Positions 1 through 8,188 of a stretch of 64,000 nt of DNA are shown in pieces (within the stretch, counting starts at the first letter, position 1; each line of letters opens with the position of its first letter). Both the position numbers and the translations under genes were made by a program. Source of the DNA: Acidobacteria bacterium OLB17 (lineage in GTDB: Bacteria; Acidobacteriota; Blastocatellia; Pyrinomonadales; Pyrinomonadaceae); contig LLEU01000010.1 of the NCBI GenBank assembly GCA_001567505.1, positions 1 to 64,000 of the forward strand, written 5' to 3'. The notes under the pieces were generated by a model, which saw only the letters and a list, made by a program, of their open reading frames with translations, made no database searches and was not told where the DNA came from.

Positions 1-1049
1 GGACGGCGGCGGTTCGGTCGCGGCCGAGGAGCAGGGCTCGGCGTTGAAGCTGCCGCCGAGATCGGCAAAGGCAGCGGTTCAGGTTCCGCCGATGCAGGTT
101 CGGGAACGCTTATTGGAACTGTTGTTGGAGGCTCCGTCGCGGCAGAAGCGGGCAGCGGTTCGGCTTCATCGAGGGCAAGGCTGCCGGTGTCGAGGTCAAG
201 AACGTCGTCTAACGCCTCCGTAGGCACCCGTGCGGACGCGACGGTATCAAATTCGCTTTCATCGTACACCTCTGACGGCTCTTTGGCCCTTGCTTCCGAA
301 TGAACCTCGACGCCATCATATCGAACAACGACAGCGGTCAAGTTATCTTCCGCACCGCGCTGATAGCAAGTCTCTTTTATGATCCGACAGATCTCGGTAG
401 GATCCGTTCCGGCGAGAATGACCGCAAGCTCAGGGTCGGGTATGTGCCGCGTAACGCCGTCCGAACACAGAAGATATGTACAGTCGCGTGAAACGATCTT
501 CGTCTTTAGATCGAGGCGAACGGAAGGTTCAGCTCCGAGAGCACGATTTATCACGTTCTTCGCCGGATGATTCTCGGCTTGTTCCTCGGTCATTCGTCCC
601 GCACGGACTTCGTCAGCGACGACTGAATGATCTTCCGTCTCCCTATGGAGCGAGCCGTCGCGATCGAGACGGTAGAGTCTCGAGTCGCCTGCGTGGCCGA
701 TCGTTGCGATGTTCCCATCAAGGTGCAATGCGACGACCGTCGTTGCCATTTGGGCAAGCTGCGAGAGCTCGTTCGACATTTGATAGATCGCGGCATTCGC
801 CTGCCCGAGCGCGATCTCCATAACGTGCTCGGCATCGGAGCCCGGAAGCGCGTTATTAAAGGCTTCGCCCAAGATCTCCATCGCCATTTGTGAAGCGACC
901 TCGCCTGCCTGAGCTCCGCCGACACCGTCCGCGACCGCGAATATCCCGGCCGTCGGATTCGAGAGATAAGAATCCTCATTCTGGGGCCTCTTTTCGCTGA
1001 GTCCTCTATCGCTGACGGCAGCCGACGTGATTTGAAATCCTTGGGTCAT
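1..1049 (-). CDS. PP2C-family Ser/Thr protein phosphatase (PstP-like), 3' end beyond window
   Basis: Metal-dependent phosphatase that would reverse Ser/Thr phosphorylation by kinases such as the one at 11358. From the ATG at 1049 the frame is open to base 1 (349 codons visible). PP2C motifs are in order: SEKRPQNEDSY near residue 20, FAVADGVGG near 40, GHAGDSRLY near 120, and GAEDNLTAVVV near 235, which closes the catalytic domain. The last 60 or so visible residues are rich in Pro, Ala and Glu and look like a linker leading to something outside the window, possibly a membrane segment. It is the last visible gene of a minus-strand run of FHA, PBP2 and RodA, 17 bases below rodA, so a role in controlling wall synthesis is inferred from context. 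Confidence 0.9.
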   Translation of the reverse strand, partial: MTQGFQITSAAVSDRGLSEKRPQNEDSYLSNPTAGIFAVADGVGGAQAGEVASQMAMEILGEAFNNALPGSDAEHVMEIALGQANAAIYQMSNELSQLAQMATTVVALHLDGNIATIGHAGDSRLYRLDRDGSLHRETEDHSVVADEVRAGRMTEEQAENHPAKNVINRALGAEPSVRLDLKTKIVSRDCTYLLCSDGVTRHIPDPELAVILAGTDPTEICRIIKETCYQRGAEDNLTAVVVRYDGVEVHSEARAKEPSEVYDESEFDTVASARVPTEALDDVLDLDTGSLALDEAEPLPASAATEPPTTVPISVPEPASAEPEPLPLPISAAASTPSPAPRPRPNRRR

Positions 1050-1066
1050 CGTTTCCTGGTTATAAG

Positions 1067-2848
1067 TCAGATCGCGGACGGTCCTGCTCCGGCGGGCTCG
1101 ACATTTATCGTGTCGCGAAGGCGGTCCATCGCGTTTCGATGTGAGAATGCCATCAGCATCCCAAGCATAACAAAGCTCGTGATAAGGCTGAACCCGCCGT
1201 GGCTTACGAATGGGAGCGTGATTCCTGTCATTGGCAACGCCCGCGTTATGCCGCCAATGTTCACGAGTGCCTGAAAACCGATGAATGCGGCAAGGCCGAT
1301 CGAGCAAAGTTTGCTGAACATATCACGCGAATCGCGAGCGATCTGAACACCCGCCGTAACGAACAAAATTAGCGCAAAGGTTACCAACAATCCCCCTGAA
1401 AGTCCAAGTTCTTCTCCGATAGCAGCGTAAATGTAATCCGAATCGGAGACGGGAATGAGTTCGGGGTAACCGAGGCCAAGTCCACGTCCCGTAACGCCTC
1501 CGGAAGCGATACCGAAGGTTGCCTGTGCCGGCTGGAACGCGAGCATGTCGAACCATGCGTCGGTGTTGATCGAACGCTGAAGCCCCGGATCGTCCTCGAG
1601 CTGTCCGGGCAGTTTCGGATTATTCTTTACGAGTTCGGCGAAGTAGCGGTCGTAATCATCCTTCCACCAGTCTGTGTCGGGTGACGGCGGGTCAAAGCCG
1701 TCGAGCCAAAGATGGAACCGCTGCTGGATGCGATCCGGAAGCACCGAACGCACAGGGCCTGCGACGGTCGGAAGAAGCGGCACCCTTGCCTGCGTTGATG
1801 GCGGGAGTGCTCCGACAACCAATATGCTCACCGCAAGAAGCACCGTGCCGACCAGGACGAATCGCTGCGAGAACCGGCGGACGGCGATCAGGTAGAGCGT
1901 TGCATAGACCGCGCTAAAGACCATCATCTGCCCGAAGTCCTTCAAGACGAAGAACGGCAGGAACGGCAGAACTGCCATGAACACAAGCGGAACGACATCC
2001 TTTGCCCGAGGCAAGCCCCAGTACGTCCGCGCAAGGTTCCTATAGAGGACCGCAAGTATTGCGGCGAAGCCGACCAGGAAGGGCACTTTCGCCGGTTCCC
2101 ACGGGGTCATATTCCCCAGGAATTTTCCCGCCTGTGACGTAATAGCTGCAAAAAGCAGCGGTATCAAGGTGAGCAGTACGATGACGAAGCCGTTCCCGCT
2201 CAATATTCTCTGGATGTCGTCCCGTCGAACGAGAAAGAACACCGCGACAAAGGAAAAGATCGCAAAAAGCGGGATCAGTGTGTTCGACGAGAGCAGCGTT
2301 CCGGAGATCGATTCCTTGACCGGACGCGGCGTCTCCTGAGACAGATCGACCGGATGCGGGTCCGAGGCAGGCAGGCCGACCATCTGTTTTTTTTCGGCCG
2401 AATAGTTTTCCGTTATGTAGTGCAGCTGCGCTGTCCTGATCTTTGCCGAACGTTCGCGTGCGATCGCGGCGAACTTCGCATCGAGCAACGCACGAGCCTT
2501 CTCGCGATCGGTCATTGAAGAATTCTCGATCTTTGAACGCGTTGCGTCGTCGATATCCGCAACATATTCGCGATCCGAGAAAAGGCGGTATTGGACGGTC
2601 AATCCGATCGAAAAGAGGATCACGCAGGCGGTGTACGGTATCCACGAGCCGCGATATGAGAGGACCTTTCGTAAAAGGATCGGAAGAAGAGCGAGTATAA
2701 GGATGAGGCCGACATTCCGAAATGCGACCAGCGAACTCGTCTCGTAACCTCGGATAAGCGCCGAATAGCTGATCGCATAATGAGCGATAGCCGTCATAAA
2801 GGTGACGATCAGCAGGACACAGACGTGGGTAAAGGTTCGGTTCGACAC
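1067..2848 (-). CDS. SEDS peptidoglycan glycosyltransferase, FtsW/RodA/SpoVE family
   Basis: Polytopic membrane enzyme that polymerises lipid II into glycan strands together with a class B PBP. Starts at GTG, 593 residues, against roughly 370-430 for typical RodA/FtsW. The extra length includes a charged region at about residues 75-180, between N-terminal membrane segments, and a non-membrane stretch around 370-430. SEDS signatures are clear near the C-terminus: GLGLGYPELIPVSDSDYIYA, then EELGLSGG, then ITLPFVSHGGFSL. It starts 3 bases after the stop of the neighbouring PBP2 gene, so the two are probably translated together and act as a pair. RodA is favoured over FtsW because of the PBP2 neighbour, but the sequence alone does not settle this. 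Confidence 0.9.
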   Translation of the reverse strand: MSNRTFTHVCVLLIVTFMTAIAHYAISYSALIRGYETSSLVAFRNVGLILILALLPILLRKVLSYRGSWIPYTACVILFSIGLTVQYRLFSDREYVADIDDATRSKIENSSMTDREKARALLDAKFAAIARERSAKIRTAQLHYITENYSAEKKQMVGLPASDPHPVDLSQETPRPVKESISGTLLSSNTLIPLFAIFSFVAVFFLVRRDDIQRILSGNGFVIVLLTLIPLLFAAITSQAGKFLGNMTPWEPAKVPFLVGFAAILAVLYRNLARTYWGLPRAKDVVPLVFMAVLPFLPFFVLKDFGQMMVFSAVYATLYLIAVRRFSQRFVLVGTVLLAVSILVVGALPPSTQARVPLLPTVAGPVRSVLPDRIQQRFHLWLDGFDPPSPDTDWWKDDYDRYFAELVKNNPKLPGQLEDDPGLQRSINTDAWFDMLAFQPAQATFGIASGGVTGRGLGLGYPELIPVSDSDYIYAAIGEELGLSGGLLVTFALILFVTAGVQIARDSRDMFSKLCSIGLAAFIGFQALVNIGGITRALPMTGITLPFVSHGGFSLITSFVMLGMLMAFSHRNAMDRLRDTINVEPAGAGPSAI

Positions 2849-2851
2849 GTT

Positions 2852-4747
2852 CTAACGCTTCTTCTTTACTGGCTTCGCGGCCTTCGGCTTTACGGTATAT
2901 CTCTCACCTAAAAGGCCGAGTTCTCGGGCCTCAGGATAATTTCGGCAGCTATCGGTGCCGCAGTCCCGCCGCCGAAACGGCCTCCAATATCTTCAACGAG
3001 AACGGCGATCGCGACCTGCGGATTCTCAAGCGGTGCAATACTGATGAACCAACCGTCGGTACGGTCACGCGTAAGGAACTTCTTTTCTTCGATGACCTCG
3101 CCGTTCTTACCGGTCTTTTTTTACGATCGTGAATTTTCGTCGGCCATTCTCGTCATAAACTGGCACGTCGTCTTGCTCGGCCGTACCGGTCTTGCCACCG
3201 GCCGCGATCCCGGTTCCGGCCAACAGCGCACGCACACGACCGCCGGTGCCTCCCGGTTCTTCCGTGACCGTGGACATTATTTCACGTGCGATCGCTGCCT
3301 GCTGTGGCGAGAGAACTTGAGAGAAGGCAACCGGCGGAAGGTCGGCCTCTATCTTCGGTTTAATGAGTTGGCCTTTCAAATTGCCGACGCCCGCCGCGAT
3401 CAACGCCATCTGGAAAGGAGTCATCTGCGAGGCGAGGCCCTGGCCCATACCTTCAAGGCCGAAGTCGTAAAGCGTCAGATCCTTGCCAACGACCATTGTA
3501 GATTGACGCGGGCTAAGAGAGTTCGCGATGCGGTTAGAGCTTGCATTCCACACCTGCGGGAAAAACCCCTGGACGAGTGCATCTTTTGGTTCGTCAACGG
3601 TCGCTATGCCGAACTGCCGGGCCGTCTCCGCCATTCGTTCGCGTCCGAGATAGTTCGCAAGCTGTGCGAAATACTGATTGCTTGAGACCTTAAAGGCTTC
3701 GCGCAGCGGCACGTCCATCCGACAGATCTCGCAGCTGCCGCCTGCATCGCAAATTGGCCGCGAGCCGCGGAATGGCGTGTAACAAGGCGGGTTGGCGGTC
3801 GAAGGAAGATCGGGGAAAAGTGCATCCTGCTTTCCGGCACGGAAAGCCGAGACCATCGTCAACGTCTTGAAGGTCGAACCCGGCGGATAGAACTGCCGCA
3901 TTGCGCGACTCAAGAGAGGTTGATTCTCCCTGTCGGTCTCGAGGCGTAGATACCCGTCGTTCGTCCGTACATCGTCGAGACTGTACGACGGATTCGAATA
4001 TAATGCGAGTACGTCCCCGGTCTGCGGATTTAGTACGACGATCGCCCCTTTCTTTCCTTCGAGCTGCTTTGCGACAAACTGCTGAAGCTGGCGATCGATC
4101 GTCAGGCGGACATCCTTGTTGACGGGCTCGGGTTGGCGATACTTAAAGAGAATGTCCCACGCCTCAGGCGCCAGATCATCCGAGGCAGAGAACAGAGTTC
4201 GTTCGAGTCCGGGCGTACCGCGTTCGGAACCGAGGAGATGTGCCATCTCGCGATCAAGCGGATATGAGCGTTCAATGGCGCCGTCCTTCGTGAGCTTGTA
4301 ATAGGCAAGCGTCGAGTCGAGTTTGCCCGTGCGGTCGAGGATCCAGCCGCGAAGGTCTGCGGCACTTGTCCTTCGGCGTCGAAGGTCTTTGTAGGCGAGT
4401 GCCTGGAACTTGTCATTCTCCTCGTCCGCGAATTTTGTCCAATAGACGTGGAAGCCGAAAACCGTTAATGCGGCAAGAACAAAGAACATCTGCCAGACAA
4501 AAATGCTGCGGTTTGCTAAATTAACCGTCAACCTTTTTGCAAGCGTCGGCGGGACTGCCTTCTCTGCAGTCAAACGCGGCCGTCTTAGCGTCTCGAGCAG
4601 AAAGACGGCTATAAAGCCAAGCAGCAGGAAGAGACAGGCGAGATACAAGATCGAAAGGCCGGCGGGAGTGCGTTCAAGTACTTGGCCGCCGAAGATGTAT
4701 TCGGGCCGCAGGATTTTCCAGTCGATCAGAGCAAGAAGGAGATTCAT
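2852..4747 (-). CDS. Penicillin-binding protein 2 type transpeptidase, broken by two compensating frameshifts
   Basis: Class B PBP that cross-links peptidoglycan at the outer face of the inner membrane. An N-terminal membrane anchor (about residues 25-110 hold two hydrophobic stretches) is followed by dimerisation and transpeptidase domains. All three catalytic motifs are intact: STFK (about residue 291), SSN, and KTG in GGKTGTAEQ. About 20 residues after KTG the frame hits a stop just past an A7 run (3116-3122). Reading one A fewer continues as family-like sequence (TGKNGEVIEEKKF, then TDGWFISIAPLENPQVAIAV) until a second break near 2940-2942. One extra A there restores the original frame: NYPEARELGLLGERYTV and a Lys-rich tail ending at 2852. 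The whole span is exactly 632 codons. Two assembly indels are the likely explanation. Confidence 0.85.
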
Positions 4748-5649
4748 TCGTCACCCCGCTCCTTGTTGGTTTCGGCGGCCTCATCCTCCGGTATTACCTC
4801 GAACTTTACATCGACCGCGCCGAACGTGACAACGTCGTCGTTCTTGACCGCGACCGCCGCTCCGTACGCGATCTTCTCACCGTTCACTTTTGTGCCATTC
4901 GTCGAACCGGTATCCGCGACCGCAAGCTCTCCGGTTTCTGATACGGCGAGAGTTGCGTGGTGTTTGGAAACGCTGTCGTCCTCGATGCGAAGCATACTCT
5001 CGGCCGTCCGGCCAACGCTAACGCGGCCCGGTGCCGGAACTCGGATCTTGACCTCATTCTCGAATCCCGCGAGCGTGAATCTTGCGGCGCAAATGAAGGC
5101 TGTGGGCCCCGATGCGGGCTGCTCCATTCCTTCAGAATCCTTGACGGGATCTGACGTTCCGGATCCCGGATCGACCGCCAGCGACGGCATCGCAAGTTGG
5201 ATCTCCTTTTCATCCTCATCCTTGTCTGAAGCCGGGTCGAACGACGCGATGAACCGAATGCCCTCCGTGAAGTAGTCGGGCTTCACGACGACCGAGAAAG
5301 GCGCCGCGGTGTAGTATCGCTGATCGTTGATATGGTCCATCGCGGCGACAAAAAGCTCATTCTCAAGGGCTTCAATGATCGCCGGATCGTCCGTCTCGAA
5401 CTTGTCCCATTGCATTTTCAGAGTGATCGAATATGGGACAACCTTTCCTTTGCCCAGAACTTCACGGGCTTCCGAATCAAGGATCGCCTTCAACCGCTCG
5501 ATAAGTGAGCTTGTTGCCAGGCCGCTGGTCGGTTTTCGCTGCCTTCCGGTGAATCCGTCGAAGATATCACCGAGTTTTGCGAGGACGCCCCGCAAAAGGG
5601 AATCGATCGACATCGGCTTCGGATTGGCTGGGCTATCTTCTGTCATCAC
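4744..5649 (-). CDS. FhaA-like protein: N-terminal DUF3662-like domain, C-terminal FHA domain
   Basis: FHA domains bind phosphothreonine peptides, and in mycobacteria FhaA links Ser/Thr kinases to wall synthesis. Residues 45-140 resemble the DUF3662 domain of FhaA (VVPYSITLKMQWDKF, then DHINDQRY and a YFTEGIRFIASFD strand). A low-complexity linker follows, then an FHA domain at about 200-285 with the phospho-binding signatures VSVGRTAES, SVSKHHATL and TGSTNGTKVNG. The stop overlaps the PBP2 start by 4 bases, which suggests translational coupling. It is the first gene of the minus-strand wall/signalling operon. The FHA assignment is firm; the DUF3662 assignment rests on pattern only. Confidence 0.85.
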   Translation of the reverse strand: MMTEDSPANPKPMSIDSLLRGVLAKLGDIFDGFTGRQRKPTSGLATSSLIERLKAILDSEAREVLGKGKVVPYSITLKMQWDKFETDDPAIIEALENELFVAAMDHINDQRYYTAAPFSVVVKPDYFTEGIRFIASFDPASDKDEDEKEIQLAMPSLAVDPGSGTSDPVKDSEGMEQPASGPTAFICAARFTLAGFENEVKIRVPAPGRVSVGRTAESMLRIEDDSVSKHHATLAVSETGELAVADTGSTNGTKVNGEKIAYGAAVAVKNDDVVTFGAVDVKFEVIPEDEAAETNKERGDE

Positions 5650-5860
5650 ACCAGATACGTTGGCTTAAATACTAGCGAATATTACCGGATAAAGAAAAAT
5701 TCGGCGGCCTATTGTAAAACTATGTTCAACTATGGCAAAATAATTTTGGAATGTTATCGGCCTTCCACATTTCTTCTTGATAGTGCTCCCTGTTTCGTCT
5801 TCGGCCCCGTGGTCGGAGCCTGAGGGAGTTTTACCCGACGAAAACACACTCGAAAATAAT

Positions 5861-6529
5861 ATGAATTGCCGCTTGAAAATAAAGTCTTGCGGATGCTCGG
5901 GCGAATCCGGTTTCTCGATAACGGAACTTTTTGTGACGCTATCGGTACTGGCGATCGTTTGTGCGATCTCTATTCCGTACATTGTCAGCTACCGCAAGGT
6001 TTACCGCTCGGACGACCAGGCCATTCGAATTATGGACGTCATCCGCGAAACCTCCCAACTTGCGATGACTCGCCGGCGGACGATGCGTCTTGAGATCGAT
6101 CTGACTGATAACGCTCTTCTCCAGATCGACGAGAACAACACGAACCCGGACACCCTTATTAAACGAATTCCGCTCGACAATGTTCAGGATATTCGTGTTG
6201 ATATTCCGCCCGCGGGCGTTACGGCGCCGAATCCGCCGAACTACAACAATATTTCGTTCGCGACTGATACCCTGGGCCACCAAGATTCGGGAGGCACGAC
6301 CGTCTCAGGACATATGGTTTGGGCGGCGCGATTCGAGAGTCAGGGGACCGTTGTCGATGCGGCCGGAAATCCCGTGAGCGCGACGATCTATGTTTGGCCG
6401 CCAAGCGCTCCGGCCAGCAGCGTTTCAAGAAGCAAAGGTGAGATCCGAGCGATCACGCTTTTCGGTGGAAGCGGCGCTCTTAGATATTGGAAGTATGACG
6501 GCTCGACGTTCGTTGCGAGCACCCAGTAG
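5861..6529 (+). CDS. Type IV minor pilin / GspH-FimT-like pseudopilin
   Basis: Prepilin-like protein of about 222 residues. The class III signal is ESGFSITELFVTLSVLAIVCA, with Gly before the mature Phe and Glu at position 5 (written here only as a pattern: G-F-S-I-T-E-L). The hydrophobic helix is followed by a DDQAIRIMDVIRETSQLAMTR stretch typical of FimT/GspH. The C-terminal half is a beta-rich globular head. The start was placed at ATG 5861 because a longer in-frame start at 5777 adds a non-conserved, unusual leader; no clear Shine-Dalgarno is seen for either. First gene of a four-gene minor pilin operon; these proteins usually prime the pilus or pseudopilus tip. Confidence 0.8.
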   Translation: MNCRLKIKSCGCSGESGFSITELFVTLSVLAIVCAISIPYIVSYRKVYRSDDQAIRIMDVIRETSQLAMTRRRTMRLEIDLTDNALLQIDENNTNPDTLIKRIPLDNVQDIRVDIPPAGVTAPNPPNYNNISFATDTLGHQDSGGTTVSGHMVWAARFESQGTVVDAAGNPVSATIYVWPPSAPASSVSRSKGEIRAITLFGGSGALRYWKYDGSTFVASTQ

Positions 6530-6538
6530 GTCAAAAAT

Positions 6539-7099
6539 ATGGACACGAAAAACGAATCCGGCTTTTCCTATATTGATGTAATGATCGCGATCGTCATCCT
6601 GATGGTCGGGATCTTGGCTCTTATGTCTGGGATGGGCGGCGCCGTTCTGCAGGCCCGCTCGCAGGAGCAGCAGATGGTCGCAAAGCAGGTCGCTGCATCA
6701 GCGATGGAGTCGATCATGTCGGTCAAGGAGACCGATCCCGACCGCCTCGGTTGGAAAGCGATCGGCAATGTCGGCTCAAATCCGGACATCAACGGCGTGC
6801 CGCAGGGCGTATTCGTAAGCGGATTTCAGGACGTACACGAAGGCGCTGGCCCGGACGAGATCATCGGGACGGCTGATGATGACGGGCCGACGATCCCTAA
6901 CCTCCAACGCCAAATAACAATTGTGGATGAGTGCGACCCCGACGCACCTTCCTATAACTGTCCGACACCGGGTACAGCTCCGGTGAGATTCCGCAATATT
7001 CGTGTCGATGTCCGCTATTTTGTTGGAGCGGTTCCGCGAACCGAGTCCTTGCAGACCGTTTTGACCGACTACGCGATCTCAGCTGATGCGGGAGTTTAG
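6539..7099 (+). CDS. Type IV minor pilin, PilV/GspI-like
   Basis: 186-residue prepilin-like protein. The N-terminus has a short leader ending in ESGFSYIDVMIAIVILMVGI, with Asp replacing the usual Glu5 of the mature helix, as in some minor pilins. The hydrophobic helix (residues 10-33) leads to a GGAVLQARSQEQQMVAKQVAASAMESI segment, which is PilV-like. The head contains the acidic stretch GAGPDEIIGTADDDGP, a possible metal-binding loop. It lies 9 bases downstream of the FimT-like gene and immediately upstream of a PilW-like gene, in the usual minor-pilin order. Confidence 0.8.
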   Translation: MDTKNESGFSYIDVMIAIVILMVGILALMSGMGGAVLQARSQEQQMVAKQVAASAMESIMSVKETDPDRLGWKAIGNVGSNPDINGVPQGVFVSGFQDVHEGAGPDEIIGTADDDGPTIPNLQRQITIVDECDPDAPSYNCPTPGTAPVRFRNIRVDVRYFVGAVPRTESLQTVLTDYAISADAGV

Positions 7100-7103
7100 A
7101 TTT

Positions 7104-8165
7104 ATGACAACGATTCGAACCAAAACACTGAACGAACAGGGTTTTTCGCTTGTCGAGCTGTTGATCTCGATCACACTGTTCACTATCGTCACCGGCAGCA
7201 TCTTCGGTGTTATGCAGGTCGCAAGGACAACGCGATCCGTGGTAAGTGAGAAGACCGGCCTCAACAAGAACGTGCGTATTGCGCTCAACCTTGTCGGGCG
7301 TGATGCATATAACGCCGGGTTCGGCTATCCGCTTAGGAACACAGTTATCCTCACCGATAACCGGATCGGTTCACTGCTCGGTATCCCGAACGATCCGGAT
7401 ACGACACGCGACACCGTCGCGCCGATAATTGCGGGTGACAACCGAACGCTGAACACCTACAACCAGACTCCGAACGTCAGGACGGACCAGGTAACATTCC
7501 TATTTAAGGATTCGAATTTCAACCTGGTCGGCGGCGTTTCGCAGCCGCTTAAGGTCAACGCGGCAACAACCAAGTCCAGCGGAACGATCGACGAGATCGT
7601 GCCGCTTTCGGGCAGCAATTCGCTTTGCGACGTGAACGACCTTTATCTGGTTACGGGAAGTTCGGGTTCGACGCTCGGCCTGGTGACAGGCAAGAGCGGT
7701 ACGAACAAGATCGAATTCTCGAATGGCGATGTTCTTGGGATCAACCTCGCGGGCCCTAGCGGAACACTCCGTCAGATCACCGTCCCGGCAAGTATCCAGA
7801 AGGTGCGAATGGTTACGTACTTTGTTACGCCTGACGGAACATTGACCCGCCGCGAATACGCGAACGTTCCGCCGGTCGGCGCGGCTCCGCCTACCAATTG
7901 GGTCGATGCACCGCTGATCTATGGAGTACAGAATTTCCAGATCGAATACATTATGGACGACGGGTCGGTGACGAATAACCCGATCGCCGGGCCTGATGGT
8001 GTTGCCGGTACGGCCGACGACATCCCGACCAATCTTGCTGCCGTACGGCAGATCCGTCTGACGGTCGATGTCCGATCGGTCGAGAACGCACCGGGCGGCC
8101 AGCCTTATCACGAGACGCAGACCGCGACCTTCAGTACACGGAACCTTGGCTACGAAGCGAACTAA
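7104..8165 (+). CDS. Type IV minor pilin, PilW-like
   Basis: About 353 residues. The prepilin signal NEQGFSLVELLISITLFTIVTG is followed by an amphipathic region (TRSVVSEKTGLNKNVRIALNLVGRDAYNAGFGYP), which is characteristic of PilW/PilJ-type minor pilins. The ATG at 7104 was chosen because a GGAG at 7091-7094 sits at good spacing; the ATG at 7086 would overlap pilV and extend the leader by six residues. Near the C-terminus, GPDGVAGTADDIPT is an acidic loop like the one in the preceding gene. A role in pilus priming or tip assembly is inferred from family and operon. Confidence 0.8.
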   Translation: MTTIRTKTLNEQGFSLVELLISITLFTIVTGSIFGVMQVARTTRSVVSEKTGLNKNVRIALNLVGRDAYNAGFGYPLRNTVILTDNRIGSLLGIPNDPDTTRDTVAPIIAGDNRTLNTYNQTPNVRTDQVTFLFKDSNFNLVGGVSQPLKVNAATTKSSGTIDEIVPLSGSNSLCDVNDLYLVTGSSGSTLGLVTGKSGTNKIEFSNGDVLGINLAGPSGTLRQITVPASIQKVRMVTYFVTPDGTLTRREYANVPPVGAAPPTNWVDAPLIYGVQNFQIEYIMDDGSVTNNPIAGPDGVAGTADDIPTNLAAVRQIRLTVDVRSVENAPGGQPYHETQTATFSTRNLGYEAN

Positions 8166-8188
8166 GCATTAGAAGTAGGTACAAAACG

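Noticed and set aside
3107-3122. Programmed ribosomal frameshift at the A7 tract of the PBP gene
   Set aside because: Continuation needs a +1 (or -2) shift, not the usual -1 at A_AAA_AAA, and a second shift is needed 180 bases later; two indels are simpler.
5725-5765. TGGCAAAATAATTTTGGA upstream of the pilin operon as a sigma-54 promoter
   Set aside because: Neither the TGGCAC nor the TTGCA element matches well and the spacing is off; no activator binding sites recognised.
5665-5982. 105-codon minus-strand frame between the FHA and pilin genes
   Set aside because: It is antisense to the pilin start, shows no family features and has no ribosome site.
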